64,000 nt of DNA from Siphlonurus alternatus (taxonomy: Eukaryota > Arthropoda > Insecta > Ephemeroptera > Siphlonuridae): contig OX463778.1 in NCBI GenBank assembly GCA_949825025.1, forward strand, positions 45,711,829 through 45,775,828, in the 5' to 3' direction. Each line of letters starts with the position of its first letter. Position 1 is the stretch's first letter. The translations under genes were made by a program, and so were the position numbers. Below the pieces are notes generated by a model. That model was not told the DNA's origin. It saw only the letters and a program-made list of their open reading frames with translations, and ran no database searches. Below, in pieces: positions 50,748-64,000 of this stretch.

Positions 50748-51520
50748 ATGGGTTGGCTGCACGGCCGATTTTAAGTGGCGGAAACGAAAGAGGAGGTGCT
50801 GAAATGCAGGTGTGAATTTTATGCGAATTTTTTGAGCACTGTAACTTTGTATAAATGCAGTTTTAAAAGGTGCATTTCACCTGGAAGCCATCGCCTACCG
50901 CCTTTGACGTCATCGAAATGTCAGGTTCGGTTCACTATAGATATATGCATACCTGTACTCACCTGCATAACAGGTAGCCAATCAAAAACAATCCAGCCAA
51001 AATTCAAAATTTCAAATGCCTAGCCTGATCGAAGTGGATGAGTTTTAAAACTTAAAAAATGCACATTAATTATTCCATGTACGCGTACTGTAAAAACACA
51101 CTGGGAGATAAGTAATATTACAAACATACCTTTCATCATATTTAAATAATAGAAATTGTTTCTCAAATAGTTTCATTTTATTGAAGAGAAGATGCAATAT
51201 CAAGTCCTCTCTTCCACCACACTCTCTTTTTAAATGATTGGCGCCGTTAGCAGCAATCAGCCAATGAAAATGTGTAAATTTATCATACTGGACTCCTTCC
51301 GTATCTGCTGAATATCTATTGAATTATTATATTAAACCTAAAACTGAGTCTCTTTTCTTATCTACGAAGATAGTAGGATGCCGTAGGATTCATATTTAAC
51401 TTTATTAAGACCCTTGAATCATAATTTTTAAATGTCTTTTCAACCCCCTATTTGCTGCTGCTAAAACCATTAGTGGAATGATTGAAAAATAAATATAGTT
51501 TTAATTTCGACTATCCTAGC

Positions 51521-51640
51521 ATGGGCGTCTGTGGCCTAGTGGAAGTACACTTGTCATCCACGCAGAAGTTTTAGGCCTAGTGGAAGTATATACACTTGTC
51601 ATCCACGCAGAAGTTTTAGGTTCAAATCCCCTCTGGGTCA
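51521..51640 (+). other. tRNA-like Pol III A/B boxes, left arm
   Basis: A-box-like TGGCCTAGTGG at 51532-51542, a second one AGGCCTAGTGG at 51573-51583 created by a 45-bp duplication, and B box GGTTCAAATCC at 51619-51629. The cloverleaf does not close well (weak acceptor, T and anticodon stems), so this is not a functional tRNA gene. Confidence 0.6.
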
Positions 51641-51914
51641 TTTTATATTTTTAGTAGCACGAGGAAGTTTATTTCACATTTTTAATGCAGACGGGGTAAA
51701 ATAATATTATTATTTCTTACAATATAATTATATTATATTATTATAAGTCACACTTTTCCATATAAATACGCACTTCAAAAACTTTGCAAAAAAAAAAAAA
51801 AAAAGCGTGTCATACAATGATAGAAAAATTAATAACAAATCATAAAAGACAAAACAATTTTACCCCGTCTGCATTAAAAATGTGAAATAAACTTCCTCGT
51901 GCTACTAAAAATAT

Positions 51915-51990
51915 AAAATGACCCAGAGGGGATTTGAACCTAAAACTTCTGCGTGGATGACAAGTGTACTTCCACTAGGCCACAGACGCC
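51915..51990 (-). other. tRNA-like Pol III A/B boxes, right arm
   Basis: The same boxes without the duplication: A box complement at 51972-51982 and B box complement at 51930-51940, about 73-nt tRNA spacing, reading toward the spacer. Stem pairing is poor. Confidence 0.6.
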
Positions 51991-54206
51991 CATGCTAGGA
52001 TAGTCGAAATTAAAACTGTATTTATTTTTCAATCATTCCACTAATGGTTTTAGCAGCAGCAAATAGGGGGTTGAAAAGACATTTAAAAGTTATGATTCAA
52101 GGGTCTTAATAAAGTTAAATATGAATCCTACGGCATCCTACTATCTTCGTAGATAAGAAAAGAGACTCAGTTTTAGGTTTAATATAATAATTCAATAGAT
52201 ATTCAGCAGATACGGAAGGAGTCCAGTATGATAAATTTACACATTTTCATTGGCTGATTGCTGCTAACGGCGCCAATCATTTAAAAAGAGAGTGTGGTGG
52301 AAGAGAGGACTTGATATTGCATCTTCTCTTCAATAAAATGAAACTATTTGAGAAACAATTTCTATTATTTAAATATGATGAAAGGTATGTTTGTAATATT
52401 ACTTATCTCCCAGTGTGTTTTTACAGTACGCGTACATGGAATAATTAATGTGCATTTTTTAAGTTTTAAAACTCATCCACTTCGATCAGGCTAGGCATTT
52501 GAAATTTTGAATTTTGGCTGGATTGTTTTTGATTGGCTACCTGTTATGCAGGTGAGTACAGGTATGCATATATCTATAGTGAACCGAACCTGACATTTCG
52601 ATGACGTCAAAGGCGGTAGGCGATGGCTTCCAGGTGAAATGCATCTTTTAAAACTGCATTTATACAAAGTTACAGTGCTCAAAAAATTCGCATAAAATTC
52701 ACACCTGCATTTCAGCACCTCCTCTTTCGTTTCCGCCACTTAAAATCGGCCGTGCAGCCAACCCATTGTAATCATACCCTTTAATTATAAAAAAAAAAAA
52801 TGTTGCAATAAAAAAATTAAAAAGTATATCTCTCAGAGTGACAAAATCGTATTTTTCAATATGACTTGAATAATACAGAAAGAAATATAATATATGTTTT
52901 AATAAAAAAAAATAAGTATACACATGCTAATGTTAAATTTGTCTTTTTAACAATTAATTAAAAAGTGATATAATTAAAATATTATTAAATTTGCATTATT
53001 TTATTGTTTTATTATTTATTACTATAATACGGCACAATTTCCAATTATTATTTTTCATTTTGCTTTGAGCATTTCTAGAAATGATCAAAACAGTGAGCAA
53101 AGCCCGAAATAAAACTTCTCGTATATAAAATATATACTGTATAGTAAATTTTTACCCAAAAATCACAAAATTTAAGTTATGTAAGTATTGAAGTTGTAGA
53201 ATACATTAAATATGAAATTAAGGTTTATTTTATATAATTATTATATTCTCGAATGAGAATAATTATAATATATTATGTGTCGTTATAATAAAGATAAGAA
53301 AAAAAGTAATATAATTACAGTTGAGATTTTCACGAAGTGCTTTGAAACTTCGATAATTATTCCCAGTGTTTAAGCGTTTATATTAAGTGAAAAGATTATT
53401 GTAAATGCACCAAGTTGAAAATAATCGCTCACTTTTATTCTCTTAAATTACTTTTGCCTTGTCTGTATAATGATGTTGCATTAAATACGCACTGTACCAA
53501 GTGAGACTTGGAGAAAAATAAATTATTTTGCTCTGGCTTTTATAAATTACTTTTATTCTGTATATAATATATTCAAATTATAAGATAATTTTATAGTGAT
53601 GACTAAAAATTTTAAAATGAAAGATTGTAAGTTGCGTACTTCATTTCAATGATTTTTTAAGTACTAAAAACAATGATAAACGATTATTTTTAAATATTTA
53701 AAAATTTAGTCATAAAATATTTACCAGCAACATCAATTAAAATATTTTTTGCACCATTTCCATGAAAAATAAAAAACATTGAAAGGAAGTAAGAAAATAA
53801 GAGAGAAAAAGGAGAGAGTGGAGCAGGGCAGTAATATTTACGAACTTTATCCTAGAAATATATCTTAGGCTCTTAATTAGGTTCAATCTATTATGCAAAT
53901 ATGGTAAATGGAAATGACAGTTAATTTATAATAGGTGGTGTAATTAACAATTTTATTTTTTATTTAATAACTTTTTACATAATATACAATCATATTATAA
54001 CTATACTAAACTTACAAATACTACAATCTTTTGTTAAAACATTGTTTAATTTTATTTATTAATATTACATTTCTATTTAATTTTTATTTAAATTAATTTG
54101 GCTGTTTAATAATTATGTGTATTTTTATTCATGTTTTTTTAATGATAGTTGATTTATTTTATTTATTTATTATTATTATTATTATTTTTTTTTTCAAGGA
54201 TACACT

Positions 54207-54570
54207 CTTAAAGGAGGGGAACCGCTTCAGCTTTTATATTTTTAATGTTTTATAAATAATGTCAAAGTTACTTGTGCACCAAAAAAATAGTCACCACCCT
54301 CCTCCTTCCACCATTTCAGCAGTTGATTTTCAAAAACTGCGCCAAAGAAAATTGGGGCTTATGACGTAAAGCGCAATGATAGGTCAAGCGCAACCAATCG
54401 TTGATCTTGACGTCATATGCCCCAATTTTCTTCGGCGCGCTTTTTAAATGTCAACTGCTGTACTGGTAGAAGGAGGAGGGTGGTGACTATTTTTTTGGTG
54501 CACAAGTAAGTTTGACATTATTTATAAAACATTAAAAATATAAAAGCTGAAGCGGTTCCCCTCCTTTAAG
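54207..54570. mobile_element. Foldback with CTTAAAGGAGGGGAACC termini
   Basis: Inverted ends cttaaaggaggggaaccgct and complement, arms with aatgtcaaa, gtgcaccaaaaaaatagtca and caccctcctcctt. It interrupts a sequence (aaggatacac ... gcggcgaggtaatgggg) also seen in the SINE tail at 11888-11947. Confidence 0.8.
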
Positions 54571-54624
54571 AGCTTACAGTTCGCGGCGAGGTAATGGGGA
54601 GGACATTAATTAGCTGTTAGTAAA

Positions 54625-54902
54625 ATGGACAACCTTCATGAATATTTTATTGCATATTTGGATAGAGAACCTCTAGTGAATTTCAACTGTAAATTTCTTC
54701 AGTTTTTTTAACCTTCAAACATGAAGGGAAGATGGTATGACGTTATAGTCATGCAATGTTTCTCCATATGCTTATGTGTTAAATATTTGCATGACTATGA
54801 CGTCAGTGTTTTGCAGATCGATTTTTAGGGTGGTAGAGCTAGGGTTAAAAAAATCTGAAAAATATTGACAGTACAAAACTCGAGTTTATGAAGGTTGTTC
54901 AT
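54625..54902. mobile_element. Foldback MITE, diverged ATGGACAAC type
   Basis: Ends atggacaaccttcatgaat and the complement-like ttatgaaggttgttcat, with central inverted segments around gactatgacgtca / tatgacgttatagtc. Confidence 0.6.
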
Positions 54903-56778
54903 TGCTATAGATGTGATCTTGCAGCTGTGTTTGTGTTAAAACTTAAGTTTTTGAAAAATGAACTTTATTTCTAATATCTGTGAAGCCTATAATCGAATTA
55001 AGAAGTTTTGAATTTGAATTGACGCATGCGATTGCGAAATAATTCCTTGATCTGTGGTGCTCCATTTCATGATTCCCTTATCCAAATTGCAGAACCTATA
55101 ACACAATATAATATTCAATTTCTATTGATCCTTTACATGAGATTGATGCCTAATATTTTAGACTAATGTAATTAGCTTGCATAAAATAGTACAATGCAAC
55201 GAATGCAAATAGTGTGTCTATAGAAAAATTTATTATAATAATATATATGGTACTTTTATCAATAAAATTTCGAATAGTTGATAAATTAAATTATAATATA
55301 TATTATAAAAATTATAGCTTTTAATATCGAGAAAGTGGATATCCGGCAATATATTATAAGAGAGCAAGAATAATAGTTGCTGTAACATACAACTGCTCTT
55401 TTATACTTTAACGTCATTATGCGTTAGATGAGAGAAGCAAAGGCTCGATTTCACCTGAGGGAACGAAGAACGTCTCGGTATACAGTACCCATATTACAAG
55501 TGACAACGCATCGCTGAGCTGCTGTCTGGTATTTTACTATAATATATATTATCATATAATAATGCATATATTCTTTTGTACGATCATTGAGCCGCTGCAA
55601 AGACTTTATACTGGGTTAATAAATAGTCCTGCATTGAGCGTGTTCAATTGTCACACACGCTTTACTAAACTACGACATGAAGTCAATTATGATTTACATT
55701 CTGTTTGCAACTATTAAATTAATTAACTGAATAAAAAATGCAAACATTAATATTTATATTTTGTAAATTTTAATGTGGACATATTGAAAATATATATATA
55801 CAATATAAAATACAATTATAAGTAAAATAAAATTTTAAAACTTATGCGAGTTGTATTTATAATACATTGTTATTACTGCAGTCAATTCGTGTTCTGAATT
55901 TAATCAATATATTTGTATTTCTCTTCTTTAAATTTGCAACTATTTACAAGCACTTGAAAAAAAGTTTTGGTAATATTCAATTTAACGTTTATAACAGATT
56001 ATATACATGTATTTATTATGTCATGTATTTTAATATTTTTATATGGACAGTGTTTATTTTCACTTTTATTTAAGTGAAGGGCATTGATATAACCATAACC
56101 CATACATGTATTGCTTGACAATCAATCATTTCAACGCGATGCTGACAAAGTTTCATGCTATAACGAGTTCATTTCCTGACGGAAATTACTGATTTGCAAT
56201 CAATTGAATGACTCATTCATCATTAATTTTGCCGTTGTAATCACCACGGTCTAAATCCAAAGAATTCATTTTTTAAAACAGCTTAAATTTATATTAAATT
56301 TGTTGTATAACAAATGTAAAAAAATACCATCTCTCGCTCTCCAAGCAATTATAAAATAGCACATAATGTATATTTTTAATACAGATAGGGCACTCTTAAG
56401 TCAACTCAAAATCAGCTATATATATACTCGTTATACTATAGTTTAAGTTATTAGTTATAACCTAAAGTAACATTTTGTACTTGAAGAAAAGAATTTTATT
56501 TCCAACGATGTCGATTGCTTCCTTGTTTTCCATATTTATTGGCTTTACAAAGAAACTTCTTTTCAAGTTTCATAAAAGATGTAAGGGTTTAAAAGAAAGC
56601 TTTCAAAATATAAATAACGAAATCTTCTATTTTGCATTCTAATATTGCTTTGCTTGGAATCAAAATGTTGAATATTGCACTCTAACCACATTTCTATTTC
56701 ATTTTTATGCTTTGTGTATCCAAAAACGATCTTTAAATTGCCTGTGTCAGACAAAAAATATAAATAAATAAATATTTT

Positions 56779-56925
<147 letters not shown>

Positions 56926-59900
56926 CGCTCAAGGAATCGCTAAACCAAACATCATCGAAGCAGCACAAAAATTCTATTACTGGAAAAAGTGCACATGAAT
57001 GATTTCAAGAAATATATTTTTTCCACTTTCTGAATGCTTTTGGTGTCGAGTGCAAATTAAGACTTTATCTAGACAACAATTTTTAAGCGTACAACTGTAA
57101 AAAAAGTGTTATACAGTATTTATCTGTGCTAGAAAGCTTTAATTTTCTATAGTTAACTCATGATTAATCAATCAAAAAGCTAAATGCTCAACTCTTTTAT
57201 ATATAAGAATGCTATTAAAAAACAAGTTCATTGCTCTATGCTATCATTAATGCATTCATTTATAGGAAAAGTATGAAAAGTATTGTCTTTAAGCAATCTT
57301 ACCCATACAAATTAAAGCGGAAGGTTAAAAAAAAATACAACAAATGACAAAAATGAATATATACATATAATATAGAGATCTGTTGAAAAGTTGTTTCAAA
57401 TTGTTGTTTGTTAACGCTTTATGCACATAAAAAATGAATGTCATTTCAAAAGCAGAAAAAAAGAGGAACTCGTTGATTGTGACTGACTATAGTTAACGAA
57501 ACGAGAAACAAAAAGTGTGAGGGTTATAAAATATTGAAAAGAATAAAATGCAAAATAAAAGCATCAAGTTGCTTGCTTGAACATCACCGTTGCTTTTTTC
57601 CGTGCAACAATATACATTTTCGTGTATTGCGATGTTACGTTGACACATTGAATAATATAAAAAAAAAATCAGAGAAGAACAAAATACAATATTTTTTTGA
57701 ATGTGTGCGTCACAAAGCTATAGCACGGGGCAGGCAAGCAAGCGTAAAGCTGCTTCTGCTGCTACCACTTCTAGCTGGTGAAAAAGTTTTGCATTTTGAA
57801 ATGAAATCATGCTGCTGCTACTTCCTTACTTGGCTTGGCGTTCAGACAGAAGAAAAAGACGAGGGTAGGTGGGAGGAGAGTCAGCTAACAAGAAAACTCC
57901 GGAGGAACGAGGAAGACGCAGAAAACTGACTCTCTGTCTACCACCCCTTCTCCTCTCTGCTCACTGTGATGAATGGTCCTTCGAGACAGCAAAATAATTT
58001 GAAAAACACCGCAATTAATTGTCTCACTTGAGACTTTTTGCTTTACAGGATTTATTTTTTATTCGGACAACTTAGTAATTATAAGTTAAAACGTTAAAAC
58101 TCTTTTTCATAAATTTTTTTAAAGTAAAAACAAGAACAAAAAGTTGATATGAAATTATCTTTGCTTAACTTAATACATTAATTTACAAAATTATTAATGA
58201 TCACAAACTAATCTTTATGATTTGTTGCTTCTTATCTGTAAAGTTGTTAATTTTTTTTAATGGTTTTAAACACTTTTTTTTATTATTATTATCATGTACA
58301 CAGCTTGGGAGAGTCGAGAGTCCTCGTCTGTTTTACTGGAGCATCAGAAAGCAAAAAGGTACTTTTTTGTAGTTTTTGGGGAAGTAAGAAAAGCGTCCCC
58401 TAGCTCTCTTAATTTCCCCACGCCCCTGAAGAGGCTTGTAGACGCTTGTAGACTGCGTCAAAAAGCCCCAAAACAGTACAGGGTTAAGGTTCATTAACCC
58501 TGTGTAAGGTTAAGGTCCCGCTTCAACACATACAGAGAGAGCCAAATGGGCCGAGGTGGCCAAAGGGGGGGACCATAATTTGCATCATGGGATTGCGCCA
58601 CTGGCTTCACTATTGCTTTACATTTAAAATAAACTTCCAACTTACAATGCATTATTGTCTGTACAGTAAATACGCGTGAATAATACATAGGAATGGAAAA
58701 TAAAAAGAGTGTAATGTGCTGTCTATATATGTTTAAAACTTATTGTAACCATAATATATTCATATTTCAACTGTTAAAAATAAAATAACAAGAAAGAGAA
58801 ATATAGAAAGTAAAAAATCCCCTTGGGGTTTAATATATTATATATATATAGCATACAGAATATATTTTAAAGTTATATTATTTAAAGAACAGCGGAAGAA
58901 GAAGAAGAAGAAAATTTTATGTTAAATTCATTTCCAACCAATTACAGTTCCATTGCTATATGATGTGAGCCATTGTTATGCAAAATGCATTTTTTCTTTG
59001 AAGTGAGGCAATTTGGCCCAGGGCCGGTGCTGCTTTCTTGCTGGGCGGGCAAGGAAGCGATTACTGGTCCGCCGGGCGATCTCCTCCTCCAAAAGGCGGG
59101 AGGTAATTAGAGGGCGCCAGGCGAGCGCCACGTCACTCCCAGAGCTTTCTCTTAACTGCAATATCTTCAATCAAATGTTAACTTTGCGTGCGATTTATTC
59201 ATAAATATACAACGAAACTCAAAGATAGAACACATTCTTTCATTTCAAAAGAATATCTAATTAAAACCATTTTATTAAAAAGGAAAATGACTAAAATGAC
59301 AGATTTATAGTTGAATTAATTAAATATTATTTCACTCAGTTAAATGTATCCATGATTTTATTGATAGTTCACTGTTTGTGTAGTTTTATACTAGACCATC
59401 AAGAAGTTGCATATAAAGATTACATTAAAATAAACCAATGAGTGTTGTCCTGGTTGGTTATTATTGATTTTCAGTGTATTTCATTTTTCTATTGAAAAAT
59501 ATCTGTATTATTATTATTATTTTTTTAAAGTTTTGCAATTATGTTTTTAAAAAGAGTATTTTCATCTGTCATTGGATAAAAAAATGTTGTGTATTAATGT
59601 TTAAATAATGTGAACATTTTTGTGTGTTACATGTCAAGGGAGTATCAAAACTTTTATAATTGCAATTAGTGTAGCCTTTTGATCCTGCATTATAAATAAA
59701 ACACAACATAAATTATTAGCAGATTTATCAACTTGTAGCGAGCGCACTTTAATACTGGTTTTACACGATATAATTTTTTCCCAAGAGAGTTGAAATTTTC
59801 CTACTTATAAAAGTGACTTGAAGTGAATTGCATATGACATAACATTATATTGCAACAAAGATAGTAAAATTTCTGGGGTAATTCTAATTGCAAAATTTAA

Positions 59901-60178
59901 TTCACTCAATTTTTTTAATTGAAGTAAATTAAGGAGAGAAATTGATTGCATGCTATATTTTGATAGCAATAAGAAAAATAAAATATTATAATTATATTAA
60001 ATTTTATTATATATATTTATTATATAATAAAATATTATTTATTTATAAATACGAGTATTTATGTATTATATTTATTTTATATCTATATCGAAGAGAGCAA
60101 TAAGGACCTTTTTAAATGTTTAAATCCCGGTCAATTTTCATGTTAGACATTGTTCTCAAGCCTGTGTTATCCCTCTTT

Positions 60179-60476
60179 ATATATATATGAATATATTAAA
60201 TTTATTCTCAAACATCTTGATCATTTCGTTAAGAATCATAGTTCATAATTATCAGTTTGTCACAAATATAATCTGAAAAACAGGAATGCGAAACATATTC
60301 ACTCTTTTACAGACAGTGATCCAAGATTTATGTGTGCATCTCATTACAATAATTTACCAGTGTTTTTAAAGAACAAATTAGAGCAGAGTAATTTCACTCA
60401 ATTATTGAGGACATCTCTTGTTGATAAATGCTATTACAACGTAAAAGATAATCTTAATGATAAATTTTTGACATAA
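60179..60476 (+). pseudogene. Second LINE RT C-terminal relic
   Basis: The frame reads YIKFILKHLDHFVKNHSS, one stop, then HKYNLKNRNAKHIHS, SHYNNLPVFLKNKLEQ and a C-terminal SLVDKCYYNVKDNL ending at TAA 60474-60476. The pattern of H-YN-R/N, FNNLP, K-lysine-rich spacer and FYS/V-DEFL-like end is the usual tail of LINE reverse transcriptases. It carries one in-frame stop and nothing recognisable upstream. It differs clearly from the fragment at 25.9 kb. Confidence 0.65.
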
Positions 60477-63400
60477 TCTTGCTTTAATTGCATTACTAAT
60501 ATGCGAGTTGTCGTTTCTGTTACTGTACATAACTATTTTATCAATTCCCGATTGATTTAATGACAATTTTTTGTTTTATTTTGTGATAGATATAGGTTAT
60601 ATAATATATTATATAAAATGCATTTTTTCTGATTTAATCATGTCATCATGTTACATTATTAGAGTGATACGTAACATGTAATATTGGAATGTAATTATTA
60701 ATTGATTTTTGAATATTTATTTCATTAATAATTATTGAATTTCAATTATCATTTATTTCATGTTTATTAAATATATACACTCTGAATTTTTATTATTGTA
60801 TTGTATAAATAATAAATATGTTTGTCTTAAAATAATTTTGCAAATTTTTATCACTCAAAACAGATTATTGTTTGCATGGTTTGAACAGCATATATAATAT
60901 ATATATATATGATGTAGGAATTTTTCATGATTGTGCATGACATTTTGTGATTGAGCTAATATGTATGTTTATATATGCTCACGATTGACGTAAAATCTCG
61001 ATTAAAAAATTTATGACAAGCTTATATTGTGTATACAATCGAAAATAAAGATTCATGAATTATAAATGATATTATAAATAATATATAAAATAAACTCTAA
61101 ACGTCGCCATATTTTACCTGATGTCCTACATAGAGATTTTAATAAAAGCTCTCTGATATAGATATTACGAAGAATTAAATCCATATATTATATAATTTAT
61201 TGCTTCAAAAAATTAATATATTTTAACTAAAAAAGTAAAATGAAACATTATACATTATTTAACGATGAAAAAAAGGCAGAAAAACTGAGTGACTGAATAT
61301 TTAAATGGGGGGGGGGAGGCGGTTGTCGCAATCAGTAAAAAATCATGCCCCGTCTTCATAATTAACTTTTTTTTACAAAATTCTTTGTTTTCAAATTAAA
61401 TAAAAAATATTTTATCTGCAGCATGCATTCATATACAATGTCATACATTTGTGTAGATGTAGTTATACTTTACCTATACTCTACTTAAAAAGAGAGAAAA
61501 AATGACGTCAAAAAAAGAGAAATAAATCGTTAGTCTCAAATTCTTCTCTCCGAATGATGATCAGGGTTAAGGAGAAATTCTCTGAACATAACGGATGAGT
61601 TATTCGTTTGCTATGTAAGTCCTGGAGGCTTGCATTTCTCGTCTTTTCAACAGGTTCTCAATCGCTGCTCTTTATCTCTCCCATTACATTCGCTTATTTT
61701 CTTGTCCACTGCTTCTTCCGGCCGGGGTGGTCCACATGTATGTAGGATCTGTCGTCTTTATTTCCATGGGGCGTTTTTCACGCTCTGATGTATGCAAGCA
61801 GGTAACTTTTACGTAAATTTTAAATTGGTTTTAAATCTCCTTTCTTCTACTCTTGGTGTAATTGGAGTGTCTTAGAAAATGTATTTAATGAAATTTTTAT
61901 TCTGCAAGGACGTTATTTTTATTTTTATAATATTGTATTCAGGAAAAATTATTTTTTAACAAAATATGTATATTTTTTTTACTGCTTGTATTACTTTACA
62001 GTTTTATGTACCACATAACAAATGTATACATAATATTATATTATTTATCACATTCAAATAAAAACCTATACTGTTTAATATTAAAATTATAGTAGTAACG
62101 TTATATAAAGAATGCGGTCGTTAAAAAAATAGTCTTGCATCTCCTGCCCTGAATTTCCGATACTCCTACTAATAGGCAACTCTCAACACACACTTAAAAG
62201 GAGTGACAACAGTGGGTTCCGTCTTACCTCTTATCAGCTTTGCGTGCCGTATCTCAGTGAACGTTTAAATGATAGTTGTGGGGGAGCGAGTGGAACTCGA
62301 CCCTTGATGGATGCACTAACAATCGATCGACAGCATCAAACGTTGCACTAACACAATATAATAATATACAATGAAATTGTACACTATGACAAGTACTGAC
62401 TTAACTGTTATAATCAATACGATGAGACTGATGTATGTCATAATAATATAATTATATGATATTTATGATACATTATTTAATAATACTTTCTAGACTAGAT
62501 TTACAAATTTTATAATTAATAAATCAAAGTTGTTGTGTAGAATTTAAATATTATTTTATTTATTATTATTTACTACTTTCATGATGATATTCATGTCATA
62601 CTAATATAAAAATGTAAGAAATAATATTATTATCGCGTTATATATGTATATTATATACAGTATATTAACATATATGAGTGCTTACATAAATTTTTAATTT
62701 TAAGGAAGAAAACTACATATATGTTATATATAAATATACTGTATATATTAATTATACAGTGTATATTTTATAATATTCTGCTTGATTTTACCAGTTTACA
62801 CTACATTCCAAAAGTCAAGAGTTGTTTTAAGTTTTCACGTTTTAAAATCAGTTTTGCAGGTTGAAAATGTACATCAGACAATATTTTAATAAAACATTAT
62901 ATGTCTCAAGACGTGGGAAGTTTAGTGTTTAGTTTAGTGTCATGATACTATATGCTGAAATAATATTATGATCGAGTAAAAAAATGTTGCTCATGTATAT
63001 ACAGTATATAGAGTTAGTCACATCGTGGAAAGAAAGAAGAGTTAATTCAAGCAGCTCTAGAATTTTCTAAACAAAATACACAACATGATTACGTTTTACC
63101 AAAGAATTAATATCTACGTTTCTTTGGTTTTACTCTGAAGTCCTGCATTATAGCTATATCAGAAATGTTAATATGAAAAAAAAAATAGAGAAAACTGACT
63201 TATTAGAGAAAGTTACGAAGTATTATCATTGATTTGTATCAAGTTGTAATTACAGCAGTAACAACTACTACGATGTATCCGGCAGCTCGATCTGAAATTA
63301 ACCACCACCCTTTCTTGGCTCCGAGCCATAATCCTGCCAACACAATTTCTTGCTTTTCCCGCATTAATTTTATTCATCGCACAATTTATAGCTAGTGATG

Positions 63401-63624
63401 CAATCTTTTGTTGTTCGGTGCACCTTTTTTGTAATATATTTCATTTCATCCTGTTAATTAATCGATTATTGGAAAATAATCATGAAAAAAACAACCATAA
63501 TAATATAGTAATTAATTTGAGAAATGTTTATTACAAAATTTAATTAGATAGCAATTTAAGTTACAAAGATACATAGCATAAAGAATAACACACATGTGTT
63601 ATATAAATATTATTATCATTATTA

Positions 63625-63925
63625 TGGAGTATCGACCTCAATTTTTTTTATTGCAGAAATGGATAGAGCGTGGAAAGATTTTTTAGGGCCCGGGAACTAT
63701 TTTAAAAAAATTATTGAAAGTCCTTTTTGTGACGTCACGAGGCGTCATGTCCTATCTTTTTGGTAAGGAGCGGCGTCTCGTGACGTCACAAAAAGAACAT
63801 TCATTAATTTTTTAAAAATAGTTCCCGGGCTCTAAAAAATCTGAAAAAAATCGAAAAAATCAGGGTAGCATAACTTTGCACACTATCCATTTCTGCAATA
63901 AAAAAAATTGAGGTCGATACTCCAT
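63625..63925. mobile_element. Foldback MITE with GGAGTATCGACCTCAA termini, second copy
   Basis: Near-perfect termini tggagtatcgacctcaa and complement. The central hairpin contains two gtgacgtcac palindromes. Inner arms carry cccgggaactatttt and its complement. Flanks are ATT-rich, so the target duplication is ambiguous. Confidence 0.75.
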
Positions 63926-64000
63926 TATTATTATTTTTTTCAATTTTTGTTTCACTTCATTCATCCTTGTATCAATAATGCGTGAAACTTTTTTGTATTT

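Larger units (their letters stand above)
50015..53117. mobile_element. 3.1-kb inverted repeat (large foldback element)
   Basis: Inner arms 50748-51702 and 51857-52767 are nearly identical reverse complements, to the point that an 82-codon open frame is repeated without change at 50775-51023 (+) and 52491-52739 (-). Outer arms 50015-50290 and 52836-53117 also pair. The left side has 457 bp of extra sequence (50291-50747) where the right has 68 bp, and a 45-bp duplication near 51571-51615. The spacer is 51703-51856. The 82-codon frame starts with GTG and matches nothing known, so it is not called a gene. Confidence 0.9.

Noticed and set aside
50775..51023. 82-codon frame duplicated in both palindrome arms as a gene pair
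   Set aside because: It begins with GTG, has no recognised domain, and identity follows from arm identity; no evidence of coding.
51521..51640. A functional tRNA gene (Asp-like GTC)
   Set aside because: A and B boxes are present, but acceptor, anticodon and T stems do not pair and the left copy is interrupted by a duplication.
57534..57929. 131-codon plus-strand frame
   Set aside because: Starts with TTG, low complexity, no domain or splice support.

Overview
This window is AT-rich animal (metazoan) nuclear DNA with spliced genes, GT-AG introns, a 5S-rRNA-derived SINE family, LINE remnants, many foldback/MITE DNA transposons and long (AT)n and (GA)n microsatellites. It suggests an AT-rich invertebrate genome; the species cannot be named from this sequence. 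Most open frames here are microsatellite or repeat shadows. Two genes can be named securely, both on the minus strand, and a third, on the plus strand, is only partly resolved.

Layout. Positions 1-2,800 hold a GGATCC-rich minisatellite, one 5S-type SINE and nested foldback elements. Positions 2,915-10,158 (minus) carry PSMG3 (proteasome assembly chaperone 3, 3 coding exons) followed by GPN2 (GPN-loop GTPase 2, 4 coding exons). The PSMG3 stop and the GPN2 start lie in the same exon, 3 nt apart (TAA-AGC-ATG), which is an operon-like dicistronic arrangement. Their introns are packed with nested MITEs and SINE copies. Positions 10,170-18,700 have no recognisable gene and hold foldbacks, SINEs, a TIR-bounded motif-dense element and one hAT-type MITE with a perfect 8-bp target duplication.

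Positions 18,745-42,861 (plus) appear to hold one long gene. It begins with a GC-rich 5' region and a strong first exon encoding a type II membrane-anchored protein with a furin-like basic site, and ends in a terminal exon with stop and AATAAA. Two to three internal exons are proposed from phase-compatible open frames. The family is not recognised. Its introns contain a LINE reverse-transcriptase C-terminal fragment, microsatellites, a near-perfect 163-bp-arm foldback and several GC-richer islands that may be regulatory.

Positions 42,900-64,000 show no supported gene. They contain a 3.1-kb inverted repeat (50,015-53,117) carrying tRNA-like Pol III boxes in each arm and a CXC-motif coding relic in one arm only, further foldbacks, a second LINE C-terminal relic (60.2-60.5 kb) and large (CT)n tracts.

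Functional link: both named genes act in assembly of large complexes. PSMG3 helps build the 20S proteasome alpha ring, and GPN2 acts in RNA polymerase assembly and nuclear import. Placing them in one transcript would couple two housekeeping assembly factors; this coupling is inferred from the layout.
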